Shown: one piece after another, positions 8,255 through 20,100 of the stretch | How the letters are laid out: every line of letters starts with the position of its first letter | How positions within the stretch are numbered: position 1 is the first letter of the stretch | Assembly: GCF_021206925.1 (NCBI RefSeq) | Contig: NZ_JAJPRF010000014.1 | Span: 27,175 to 91,174, forward strand | Direction of reading: 5' to 3' | Source: Rhodoflexus caldus | GTDB taxonomy: Bacteria; Bacteroidota; Bacteroidia; Cytophagales; Thermoflexibacteraceae | DNA length: 64,000 bases | The notes under the pieces: generated by a model | Database searches by the model: none | What the model saw: only the letters and a program-made list of their open reading frames with translations | What the model was told of the DNA's origin: nothing | Translations under genes and position numbers: made by a program

Positions 8255-9448
8255 ATGGTTATTACTGTTTTCAACGTCTTGCTTGTCGTCATTGGGGCAT
8301 GGGTAGCTTTCAACGCTGCTTATTTGCTGATTTTTGCGCTGGCCGGCAGGCTGATTCGCCGCAAGTCCGTGCCTGAAACCTGTGTGCGGCAAAGAAAAAT
8401 TGCAGTGCTGATTCCTGCCTACAGGGAAGACGGCATTATTGTACAAACCGCACAAAAAGCCCTGCAACAGGACTACCCCGCCGATAAATACGATGTGGTC
8501 ATCATTGCCGATTCGTTGCAGACCGATACGCTGAAACGCTTACACCAATTGCCCGTGCGCGTGGAAGAAGTTTCTTTTCCTGTCAGCACAAAAGCCCGCG
8601 CCATTCAGGCAACCTTGCGCAGACTGCCCGACACATACGATATCGCTTTCATATTAGATGCGGACAATGTGATGGAAAACCACTGCCTCCGAAGGGTCAA
8701 TGATTGTTTTCAGGCAGGTTTCAGGGCCGTTCAATGCCGCCGCGTGGCGAAAAATCTTAATACAGCCACTGCTTGGTTAGATGCGGCAAGCGAAGAAATC
8801 AACAACTGCATTTACAGGGAAGGACATCGCTCGCTGGGGCTTTCCTCGGCACTCATCGGCTCGGGCATGGGCTTTGACTATGCGTGGTTTAAACAATTAT
8901 TCCTCACAACCGACATTGCCGAAAGCGTAGGCGAAGACCGTGAAATAGCCTTTGCTTTGCTACAAGACCAAATGAAAACAGAGTTTTTGGGCGATGTGCG
9001 GGTATATGACGAAAAAGTACAGAATCGGCAGGTGCTGCAAAAACAACGCACTCGCTGGCTGCACGCCTATTTCCACTATTTCGGCAAACACTTTTTCAAA
9101 GGTTTGCGCCACCCGATTGGCAATATAGACTACTTCAATATCAGTTTGCAGTATTTAGTGCTGCCGCGCAGCCTTTTTGTAATGCTTTTTGTAAAAGGAT
9201 TATTGCTTACTTTGATTGGCCAATGGATGGCTTTATCGCCAATGCTCGGCGTTTCTTTTTACGCGATTGCCGCAATAAGCTATGCGGCGGCACAAATTAT
9301 TGCCTTGCCTGCTTATTTTTACAACAAGGAATTTGCAAGTGCTGTTATGACGCTGCCGGGCGTAGTGTTGCGCATGTTGTTGGCAACCGTTCCCGCCTTC
9401 AAAAAACAGCAACAGTTTATCCATACGCCTAAAAATTATCAGGCTTGA
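8255..9448 (+). CDS. Membrane-embedded processive-type family 2 glycosyltransferase
   Basis: 397 residues from the ATG at 8255; an upstream in-frame start at 8222 adds 11 residues before the hydrophobic helix and is less likely. One N-terminal transmembrane helix (VFNVLLVVIGAWVAF) is followed by a cytoplasmic GT2 domain: IAVLIPAYREDG, FILDADN (DxD), VGEDREIA and the QxxRW-like motif QKQRTRW. Two or three C-terminal helices follow (LFVMLFVKGLLLTLI, SFYAIAAISYAAAQIIALP). This D, DxD, ED, QxxRW layout is shared with cellulose and hyaluronan synthase-like enzymes, which polymerise and often extrude the chain. The frame ends as TGATG, overlapping the next start. Confidence 0.85.
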   Translation: MVITVFNVLLVVIGAWVAFNAAYLLIFALAGRLIRRKSVPETCVRQRKIAVLIPAYREDGIIVQTAQKALQQDYPADKYDVVIIADSLQTDTLKRLHQLPVRVEEVSFPVSTKARAIQATLRRLPDTYDIAFILDADNVMENHCLRRVNDCFQAGFRAVQCRRVAKNLNTATAWLDAASEEINNCIYREGHRSLGLSSALIGSGMGFDYAWFKQLFLTTDIAESVGEDREIAFALLQDQMKTEFLGDVRVYDEKVQNRQVLQKQRTRWLHAYFHYFGKHFFKGLRHPIGNIDYFNISLQYLVLPRSLFVMLFVKGLLLTLIGQWMALSPMLGVSFYAIAAISYAAAQIIALPAYFYNKEFASAVMTLPGVVLRMLLATVPAFKKQQQFIHTPKNYQA

Positions 9449-10965
9449 TGAATTTTTTACGCTGCCGCATGAAATGGCTGATGCAACTACTCATCGGTGT
9501 TGTGCTGTTTGCAGGCTATCACCTGAGCTTTCCGGCCAATCGCTCGGAAAGTGATGACGGCTACATGTATGCCCGCATTGTGGCGCAGGAAAGCCCGATA
9601 ACTACCGAACTGTACGACCTGAAATTTGTACTGTTCCTTTCTTCGGCGCACGGCATATTTTCGCTTGTCAGGCAGATAGCCCCGACAACGGATGCTTACT
9701 TGCTCATGTGCCGCATCAGTGCGGTTTGTGCCGTGCTGACGCTGCTCATTTTTTATCGGCTGCTGCATCGGCAAGGCGGCATGAACCGACCGACCGCATT
9801 GTTAGGCACAGGGCTGCTTGCTGTTTCTTACCACTTCTGGCGCTATGCAGTGGAAGCCGAAGTATATCTGCCTGCCATTTTAGCGGTTACTGCGCTGTTC
9901 TATCTGGCCATGCGCTCGGTAAACCAAGGTCTTTCGCTGCCTGTAGCCGCTCTTATGGCGCTGCTCGCGGGAGTTGCCGTACTTATCTACAAACCTAACA
10001 TGATTCCCGTCGGGTTTCTGTTATTGCTGCTATTTACGCGCAAGGAAAATCGCCTGCTTACCGTCGGCACGGGTGCGCTGGCAGCGCTGATAGTTGTTGC
10101 GGGCTACTATCAGGTGTATCAACTGAACAACGAAGAGCAAAAAAATTTTCTGCAATACCTACTCACCGCTACGCACTCTCCGCATCGCGCGGCTTGGAGC
10201 GCGGTTAAAATTGCCGCCGTGATGGGTAGTTTGTTGCTTGCCCCTAATTTTATGTACGGATTTCCTGCCGTTCAGCGATTTTTACAAGCATCGTTTCAAG
10301 GGCAATATTTGCAGGATGAAATTTTTGCGGCCTCGCAGTTTCCCGCGACAATTAATGCTGCTTTGATTACGCTGGCAGGCTGCACAGTAATTTTCATTGT
10401 CTTATTGGCACGCAGCATCGGCAGGCAAACGCTCCGCGATTTCATCCAAACACCTAACCTGATTGTCATCGGCTGGCTGCTGACCTATACGGCATTACTC
10501 ATTGTACAGTTAGATTCCTTCTCGCCCGAGCCGTTTGTTCCGCTGCTGTTGCCCATTGCCTATCTGGTAAGCGTCTTTATTTTTAAACCGCTGGCCACAC
10601 AACCTTTGCTTCCTGCCGCATTTGTGGCAACCGTTTTTTTCCACAACCTCTTGGGCGGATTCGGCATGATATATTCACCCGATACCGAATGGCTGCATTG
10701 CCAACAGAAATGGCTGATGCAAAACGCCCGAAAAGGAGATGTGATTGTGGTACACGGTGCTATTGTTACGCAAAAAAAACTTGCCTATTACACACCCGCC
10801 AAGGTGCTGGCTTCATCTGTTTTTTATGAATCGCCCTATGCCGTTACCGATACGGTCAGAAGCGACGGGCGGATTTTCCTGCTGACGGACGCAAGCAACC
10901 TCAACCGCAAAGGATATCAGCCGACAGGCAACTGCAAGGGATATTTGTATGAAGTTCGCCGTTAG
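9448..10965 (+). CDS. Multi-pass membrane protein, GT39/ArnT-like
   Basis: 505 residues from the ATG at 9448, which overlaps the stop of the preceding gene by one base (TGATG), so the two are translationally coupled. About eleven hydrophobic segments are visible. The first periplasmic loop carries acidic residues (RSESDDGYMYARI) in the position where GT-C enzymes keep their catalytic Asp. The C-terminal region is soluble (about 420-505). This layout fits GT-C glycosyltransferases of the PMT/ArnT type, which use polyprenyl-phosphate sugars on the periplasmic side. Sequence identity to a named family is weak by eye, so the call is tentative. It ends the operon. Confidence 0.65.
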   Translation: MNFLRCRMKWLMQLLIGVVLFAGYHLSFPANRSESDDGYMYARIVAQESPITTELYDLKFVLFLSSAHGIFSLVRQIAPTTDAYLLMCRISAVCAVLTLLIFYRLLHRQGGMNRPTALLGTGLLAVSYHFWRYAVEAEVYLPAILAVTALFYLAMRSVNQGLSLPVAALMALLAGVAVLIYKPNMIPVGFLLLLLFTRKENRLLTVGTGALAALIVVAGYYQVYQLNNEEQKNFLQYLLTATHSPHRAAWSAVKIAAVMGSLLLAPNFMYGFPAVQRFLQASFQGQYLQDEIFAASQFPATINAALITLAGCTVIFIVLLARSIGRQTLRDFIQTPNLIVIGWLLTYTALLIVQLDSFSPEPFVPLLLPIAYLVSVFIFKPLATQPLLPAAFVATVFFHNLLGGFGMIYSPDTEWLHCQQKWLMQNARKGDVIVVHGAIVTQKKLAYYTPAKVLASSVFYESPYAVTDTVRSDGRIFLLTDASNLNRKGYQPTGNCKGYLYEVRR

Positions 10966-11023
10966 CACGCGCCGTTAAGCAAGTGAGCAATTTACTGCGT
11001 TCTTTTCTTTCGATTATTAAACT

Positions 11024-11084
11024 GCCGGCAGGGACTTTGTCCGCTGACAGAGTCCCTGCCGGCGGCTGAAAGCCCGGTCAGCGG
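11024..11084. terminator. GC-rich overlapping hairpins between convergent genes
   Basis: The arms gccggcagggact (11024-11036) and agtccctgccggc (11051-11063) form a perfect 13-bp stem. Its 14-base loop contains ccgctgac (11041-11048), which is exactly complementary to gtcagcgg at 11077-11084. The two pairings interlock. The site lies between convergent genes (glycan operon and giant protein) and probably ends one or both transcripts, although no T-tract is present. Confidence 0.5.
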
Positions 11085-11128
11085 ATTTAGATAAACGGGT
11101 TTTAAACTGCTCAGTTACTTAGCAAACA

Positions 11129-14100
11129 TTACTTCTTCACCAACTTCCTGACGATTACGCCTTCCGATGTTTCTATCTGCAACAGGTAAACACCCGAAAC
11201 CTGTGCTTCCAGATTCAACTGCGCGCCGAACAGCAAGTCATTGGCCGTGAGCGAATGAGCGGCAATGAGCCTGCCCTGCAAATCGGTGATGCGCAAGGTA
11301 TGCGCTGCGTTGCTTTGTCGCAACATCGTCACAGGGAACTTCACCTGAAAGACACCGCCTGCCGAAGGGTTTGGATATATGCGCAACTCGTGTGCCCATA
11401 CAGGCTCGGTAGGCAGCGCAGTTACATTAAACCCTTCCGGCTCCGAAAATGCCGTACAACCGTTGCGGTCGGTGATGCGCACCCGATAAAAACCCGATTC
11501 GGAAGGTTCAAACTGTGCGCGGTTGGCATCGGCTACCTGCACGTTGTCTTTAAACCACTGGTAACTTATCACTTCGCCCGATGTTTCGGCTGTCATACGC
11601 CCGTTTTCGGTGCGGATGCGCACCACAGGAGCAGGATTGCGGCGAATGGTGATACTTTCCGACAAAACGGTGCATCCGCCTTCGGTCAGCATACGCACGG
11701 CATAAGTGCCCGGCTCACGTGCCGTGAAATTGAGGCTCGCAGCTCCGCCGATTCCCTGCCCGTCTTTCAACCAAAGCAACTCAACTACGTTCTGATTGCG
11801 GGCGGCGCTCAACTGCACAAAAATCGCTTCGCCTTCACAGAAGTTCAGCCCTCCCGAAACCGTCAGGCGTGTATTGATGCCTGTTACACTGCTGCCGCAA
11901 CTCAGGCGCACATCGTATTCCGCGCTGAGCAGCGTCAGTGCAGGTGCTTCGGGGTTCGTAACTTCTACGGTGTAAATACCGCTTTGAGCAGCCGTTGCGC
12001 TGTTGATAGGCAGCGCGGGATTGTCGGTAGCAACCACCTGCACGCCATTGCGCAACCAACGGTAGCGGTTTTGTTCGCCTCCCGTGCGGATTTCCAGCAA
12101 AAAGCTGCTGCCCTGCTCGGCGTTGATAATTTGCGGCGTGCCGATTCGCGCTTGCGGTGCATAGATGAAGTCTATCGGACGGAACAATGGCATCAGCGGC
12201 AGTAAATCAGCAAAATCCAGTTTGTTGGAGTACGCATACAGTTTTTGCAAGCGGCGGAGCGCATCCAAGGGCGGCAAATCGCTGATTTCGTTGTTGTGGA
12301 AAAGGAATACTTCCAGCGCGGTCAGGCGACTGATGCTTGCAGGCAGTGCAGTCAGCAGGTTAAACGAAACGTCTAAATAGCGGAGCTGCTGCAAAGGTGC
12401 AAATATATCGGGCAGGTGCACCAATTGATTATTGCGCACAATCAGCGTGCGAAGTTTTTGCAGAGAAGTCAATTCAAAGGGCAGAACAGCAAAGCGATTG
12501 TTGTTCAATAGGAAGGCTTCCATATTTGCCAATGCGCCAATTTGCCCGCTTAATCGGTCAAATCGGTTTTCGGATAAAATAAGCGTTACCAACTTTCGCA
12601 GGCGGCTGATGCCATCGGGAACTTCTCCCGAAAAATCGTTGCGGCTCAGGTCTAAGTATTCCAGTTCTTCCAGATTCAGCACCCAGCCGGGGAACAACCC
12701 CGACAGGCGGTTGCCAGACAAGTTCAGGTATCGCAACTTGCCAAAAGCCACAATGTTGGCTTCAAAAACGGCTGCCAAATCGCCGGAGAGGTTATTGCCG
12801 CTCAGGTCTATGCCAACCACTTCGCCGTTTTCTACCTTTATGCCGCGCCACGTACCGGGCGGGTCGTTAAAATTCCATTTTTCGTGCCAATCTTCGCCGC
12901 CTGTGGCATTGTAGAGCCTGCGCAATCGCTCAATATCCATCGGGTTATTTACCTGCGCACTGTTAATGGTTTGTGTACCGCCCGCGGGCAGTGGATTCAC
13001 ACCTATTTTGGCAAGTTCATTGTTCGCCAACGTTACTTGCGTCTGAGCAACTGTTCCTATCCTAATAGTGCGACCTGCCTGTGCCTGCACGGCAATATCT
13101 GCCGTGAGGATGAGAAACAGATTGGTGCTGCGTTGCAAATTCAGGTTTAAGTTGCCGAATGTAAGCGTACTACCTGCTCCTGCGGACGGCACGACGGCCA
13201 ATTCCCTGTCCTGAGGGTCATAGGAGGCATTGGACGATAACCACAAGCGGAAACCGTTGGGTTTCAGGTCTTGCGCCGTAAATGTCCCTTCGGTGCGCAA
13301 TTGCAGGCCTTGCAAAACCTGCGCCTGTCCGCGGGCAAACAGGCTGATTACGTACAACGGATGCTTATCCGTATTCGGGTCAATATTGCCCGCATCTACT
13401 CCTGCAAAACCAATATTCAGCCCTGCATGAACTTCAAATGCCCTGTTTTCGGAAACCAATTCGGGAGCAGGGACAACGTCGGTGCTGTTGGCCACCGAAA
13501 TTTGTGCCGTCCCAATGTTGGCTGTCAATTCGGGGGGAATGATTGCCTGCAACTGCCTGCTATTGACAAAAGTTGTGGCTAACCGTATGCCGCCATTCCA
13601 GCGAACAACAGCCCCGGGCAGGAAATCATCGCCAAATAAGGTGAGCACGGTCGCTGCCCCTTCGGCAATGGTAAAGGTAGGGGAAATATTTTGCAGTATC
13701 GGCGTAAAAGGCAGTGTTCTGCCTACGCCCGTCAGTGCCTGAGCGGTATAATTGGCTGTATTGCCTCTGCCGTTAAAGGCATATACATCTACGGCGTATG
13801 GCGTGTCGGCTTCCAGTTGTGCTGCCGAAAACTGCCGCGTATCGTCAATGCCTATGATGCGCACACCGTTGATAATTTCACCCACGTTGTACGATTTACT
13901 GTCTTCGGGCACAAAAGGCGGCGTATCGGACAAACGGATGGTGATGAGGTAATTTTCAGGCGCAGGCAGCGACTCGGTAAATTCACCACCCAAACCCGAT
14001 TTGGTACGGCGGGTAAACCGTAAATCAACAGGCGTAGCGGCGGGTTCGGTTGCCAGAGTGGCCGCTGCTCCGCTCAAAGGGTCGGTGGTGCGGTAAAGCC

Positions 14101-17100
14101 GTCTTGTACCGTTGCCGTTGTAGGCATACACATCAAAAACATATTCGGTGGCAGGTTGTAAACCGTTGGCAACAAAGCTCAAATTATTGCCCTGTGCCAC
14201 CACCCAATGGTTGGGAGCCAAGGTTGCACCTACGGCATAGTTGGTGCCGTCTTGTGGCAATATGCGCGTGCTTCCCTGCGGTCTTCTAATGACTAAATAG
14301 CCTGCCGCACCACCAAAGGAAGGCGTAAATGCACCTTCAATTTTGCGGTCGGTAATGCCTGAAAAAACAAGTGCCGTTGGTGAGGCATCGGGCGTTTTTA
14401 CCTGTGTTTGAAAACGTGCCAAAAGCGATGGCGTTATCAGGTAGTTGGTGGCTATTCCCGTACCGTTCAGGGCATACACCGAAACCACGTATTCTGTATC
14501 GGGCAGCAGGTTGTTAATGAAAAAGGTATTGAGATTGCCCCGATAAACCACCCGCACATTAGGTGCAATAAAGCTGCCCACAGCATAAGCCACCCCATCC
14601 TGTGGCGGTGCTTCGGACGTGCCAAGCGGACGGATGGTTGCCAGATACCCGCTGCAACCACAACCGGTAGTAAGGATAACATTACCTGTGGCACTTGTGG
14701 CCGTAATATTGGTAATGGTCAGTGGGGCGGGCTGCGCCAAAGGGTCGGGTGTAGGCGGCAAAGTTTGTACACTACCCGATAGAACAGCACTTATCAGATA
14801 GTTTCGCGTAAGCGGGCTGCCATTGTAGGCATACACATCATACGTATAATCGGTTAGTGGTATAAGTGCATAGATATCGTTAAATGACAAACTAACTCCG
14901 GAAGCAACCACCATTTGTCCGGCATAAACAGTACCCGGCATGTAAGCCTGCCCGTCAATGGGAAACGTTTGCGGGTCGCCTGTCAGTCGGCGCAATACCA
15001 GATAGCCATCGGCAGGTGTAACAGGCGGGTCAAACAGACCTGTTACCTGTACGCCGCTCACGGGGGTAAGCGTCAGGTTCAGCGGCGGGTTGAGCGGCTC
15101 GGCTGCTAATGTGGAAAAGTTCGCGGGGTTGCCTGTATCGGGGTTGATATTGTAGGTAATATTGGGCAGATTTTCGTTGTACTCAAACACCTGAACGGTG
15201 TACTGCGCAGCAGGCAGCAGGCCTGTTACCGTTACGGGGCCTGCACCGCTGCCATTGAATACGACCTGATTGCCACTGCCGCCGTAAACGGTATTGGCCG
15301 TATAGGAAGTATTGTTGAGCGGCGGCGAAACAGGCGACGTATCATCTGTGATAATCACTAAGCGGTGCGTACCGTTGCCGTTTGCCCAGTTTAACTCTGC
15401 CGAAGTGGGCGTAATATTAGTTACCGTAACAGCTGTTGCCTGCACGGTTGGCGCCAGCCCTCCGATGGGTGTAACCAAAACAGGCACCCGCGAAGACTCA
15501 CATGCCAAAACAGGGTCGTATGAGCTTACATAAAACGTAACAGGGACGATTACGGGCGGCGTAATGAACACCCCCGAGGTAGTAGCCAGAGGCGTACCGC
15601 CCGTTGGCACATCGTACCATCGGAAATTGCTGACTCCCGTAGCCGTAGCCGAAAGTTCTGCCGTGCCGCCTATTATGGGCACAAGGGTAACGGTTGCCGT
15701 TGGCACCGGCAGGCTGCAAACGGTTTGGATGCCCTGCGCGGGCAGCGAATCAATCCCGACAATAGAGGCCGCTCCATTAAATACAAAATTATTTTTCCGA
15801 ATAATACCCGTCCGCACGGTTTCTCCGCTGTTGGCAAGCGGGGCTATGTCTGCCGTAACCCAGAAATAGCGCACATCGCCCGGGGCAATACTCACAGGCG
15901 AAAGTATCAGGAAGTTGATATCTTCGCCGCTGCCTGTGTTGGTCGGGAATGCCGCATTAACCAAGGTAGCGGTGCTGAAATTGTCGGCCGTATTTTGATA
16001 AAGTTCAAATTGACTGATGTCGGTATTGGTGTATGTTCCTCTGAACGGAATCAGTACTCCTGTAAAGTCAGGTAAATCAGCCGCACCCTGCGTAACGTTT
16101 TCCAAAGAAAACTGCGAGAGTATATGCCGCAGCGTGCCGGGCGATACTAATTGGTCGGGAATGTTGGTAAACGACAGCAGAAAAGCAGGCAGTTGCACAA
16201 AAGGCGATGTATTGTCCGCTATATCGGTGGCCGATACGACTAACCTATCGCCTCGGCTCACGCCCGGCAGCGATACCGACCAGTCGCCATCCAAATCGGT
16301 TAAAGTAGTGGCTATGATTTCCCTTGCCTGCCGCGGTGCAGTCGTAAAGGCACAAGTAAGGGAATTATCGCGGTAAACGGTAATGGTATCAAAAGGCACG
16401 GAACGACCCCGTAATTCCATGAAAGGATTAATCAGGTTAGGGGTAAATGAGGTAACAGTAGGAGGCGACTTGTCATTATTGCCGCCCGCAACTAACTCCG
16501 CCGCCGCCAATTCGTTACAGAAAATGCGGTTATTGCGGAAATTATTGCCCGTTCCGCCCGATACTCTCACCCCTACCTGTGCACCGCCAATCAGGTTGGG
16601 CATTCCCAACTCGGCACCGCCAATAACATTATCGTTGCCACTGATGCTGATGCCCGCACTCATCGAAGGAATAGCGTCTATATCAATGCCATTGGGTTTT
16701 ACGGCTATAAAGTTGCCTTGCACCGTATTATTTGAACCTTGCAGTGTAATGGAACCGCCAAGGAGGTTGCGCTCGGCTATATTTCGTCCGCCAATTGTAT
16801 TGTTATTGCCCACTACGTTTATTTTGCTGACAGAAGGAGTAGCTACAAGGTCGGCATCAGGCTCTCTGCCGATATAATTGCCTTTAACAGACACATTGGA
16901 AACACCCGCACTGATGGTAATTTCACCGAATACCCCTCCTGCAATTGCCACTCCCGACAAGTGCGAATAGCTTGCACTGCTTGTAAAAGGCGTTGTTTGC
17001 GTATCAAACTGTATAGCCCCCTGAATTTCTATCCGAATATCGGCAGGGGTTGAAAGGCTTACGGCAGGTGCAGCCCCGGGCTGTGTATAGCCGTTAATCA

Positions 17101-20100
17101 CCACGCGGTCGCTAAAACTAAAAGAGCCGATGATAGTATGCGGCCCTGCCCCCGGAATGTTAAAATAAATAGCATTCACCCCGGGCAAAGCATTGGCTTC
17201 CTCCGCAGCTGCCCGCAGCGAGCAGTTGCCCGTTCCGTCATCGCAAATGCCATCGCCCGGGTTGCTGTCGGGCGTATTGGCCGTCGTATTCACCACAAAA
17301 ATACCTGATGAAAGTATTTGTGGCGATGAAAACGGCGAAGTATTACCCGCAGCATCGGTGGCCGTTGCCGTGTAACGGTGGCCGGGGACGGGCGCAAAAG
17401 GAATTGACCACGTGCCGCCGCTGACAATGGTTTCGCCAATCAGCAGCCTGCCTTCGGCTGTGTTGGGTGAAGGTAGGCCGTTATTGGTGAAAATCTGTAT
17501 TCGGTCGCCGTCGGTGCCTGTGCCGCTAAGTGTAAGGTCAGCAGCGGCAATGGCATTAATTGCGGGAGCAGCTTTGTCATTGTTCGCACCTACGTCTAAC
17601 ACAATGCCATCGCCCGTGTTGTTGTAGATGCGGTTGTGCAAAATGCGGTTGTTGGTGTTTGCACCAAGGCTGCCGATAACAACCCCCGCGCCGTTGTGGG
17701 CAATAATATTTCCTTGCCATGCATCGTTGCCGCCTATCTGATTGGAAGTGCTGTTGTCATCTATCAATACGGCAGTGCCTGAGTTGCCCAACGGGGCAAT
17801 GCGATTGGCTGCCACACCAATGGCATTGCCCCAAACGTAGATGCCTGTGGCATCAGCCCCCAAATTAATCGCTGTGCCGCTGATGCCACTGATGAGGTTG
17901 CCTGTTTCGGTATTGTTTGAGCGTCCGATAAATTGGTCGGCCGCATTGGCAACCGAAATGCCAAGCGAAGTGGCAACTGCTGCATTTCCTGCCGCATTCG
18001 TACCGATGTAGTTGCCTATTACTTTGTTGTTTGTGCCTGCGCCTTCAATTAAAACACCTGTTTCCAAACCGGCTATTACGTTGCGGCGGGACTCTATTCC
18101 ATTGCCGATAAAGTTACCAAAAGATAAACTCCCTCTGATGGCTACTCCTGTGCCAAAGTTGTTGTAACTGTTGGCGCCCGTTGCATCCAAGCCAATGTAA
18201 TTGCCAACAATGCGGTTATCGTAAGCATCGTTTATCAGCACGCCCGTGCCGAATTCCTGTACTTCAATCACGTTCATGCCGGCAGGTGTACCGTCGCCGA
18301 TAATGGTACTGTTTACAAATGTGCCTATGAAAATTCCGCCATCGTTGGCATTAGGCAAAAATGAGTTATCAGGCCTGATACCGATGAAGCAGCCCGTTAC
18401 TTTGCAATCGGATACATCCAAACCACCGATGTTAATGGCAGCGCCGCTTTGGTTGGTAATGGAAAGCCCACGGACTTCTATGCGCGCTGCCGCAAGCCTC
18501 AACCCGTTAGATGTGGCAGCTCCTACACGGTTGATTTCTATTTGGATAACGGCATTATTGGGTAACCCAATGGCATTGCTGTTGGGAACAGCACCGGGTT
18601 GCGAATAGCCGTCTATGAGCACCTGTTCGTTAATATCGGGCAAATCGTCGGTGAGGAAGATGGTATGAGGCCCTGCCCCGGGTATATTGAAACGAATCAG
18701 GTCAAAGCCTGCGGAGGCATTGGCTTCTTCAATGGCTGCCCGCAATGTGCAGTTGCCCGTGCCGTCGTCGCAAATGCCGTCGCCCGGGTTGGCATCGGGC
18801 GTGTCGGCGGTGCTGTTTACCACCAGCTCTTCCGTTTTGAAAATGGCATATTTGCGAGGCGTTTCGCTGATGGTCATATTGCTTGCTTCCATAAAAAAAT
18901 CTAACCCGCCAAAAACAGCAGAGGGATAGCGCTGCCATACGCCGTCAAATACATACAAGCGTTGGAAAGCAGGATTGCCGACATTCAAAGCCGAGGGGTA
19001 AATCATGCTGAAAGTACCTACGGCAACAGTTCCCGCACCTGTGGGCGCTTGCATCTCAATTTCAAAGTTGGCATAATCGGAAGTTAATGCAGGCGGGAAA
19101 AAACCGATTGCGGCAGGCTCCATCACCCGAAAGTAGTAAATGCCCGCCGTGGCCATGTCGCCTACATTAACCGTAATCGGGGAACCCACAATTGTGGCCA
19201 TCCTCAACTCTTTGGCAGGCTCTGCCGCATTGAAAAATACGCCCCAGCGACCCGAGCCGTTGGTTTGTACAACCCCTCCTTCGGGATATGCCACAATGCC
19301 GCCCGCTACAATCAGGTTGTTTGCACCCAACCGTATGCTGCCGCTGCTCAGGAACAGGGCGTTGGTTGTTATGTTTCCTGCCGGTAGTTTGACGCTGTTG
19401 CTGACTTCCAGCGTGCGATAAACCGAAAGTGCGGGAATGATTTGCGTAGAACTTCCCCCGAAATGAATCGTGCTGTTTTCTCCCAAGCCGGAAGTTGTTA
19501 CCAGCAACTTAGCATCTGTAAGCCCCGCTACGGCACCGTCTAATCGGAGTTGGTGGTCTTCGCCCTGCATGTCGAGGATGCCGTCCGCATCTACCTGCAT
19601 CAGCCCGCTAATCCGCAGACTCTGCGGAAAAATGGCGGAAAAACTCCATATGCCGACTTTTATAATGAGCGAAGAAAGTAAAGTCTGTTGAGGCGAACTG
19701 TACTTAACTTCGGCTGTGGGCGTGTTCTTTTCAATGAGAACGCCCACACTGCCCGATATGTTCTCTACCGTAAAATTAACATTGGCACCACCGATAAAAG
19801 CGATTTGCCCAATGCCCGATGAGGCAGTGATAACGGCAGTGCTTGCTACCTGTTGCAGGTTGTTAAGCACTTGCAGTTGGCTGTTTCCCCGCAAGTCCAA
19901 CGTACCGTCCGATTGCACAAAATCGCCTTCTACTCTCAGCCGCCCCGGGTCGCTCCCCGATGACAACCGCAAAAAACCGCCTGCAATGTTTGCATCTCCC
20001 GTAACGGTCAATTGTCTTGGGGCAGTAGCAGCCAGATTTAGCGTACCGGTACCTGTGCTAACCATATCCAGCGATGTCAGCGTGAGGTTGCGGTCTATCA

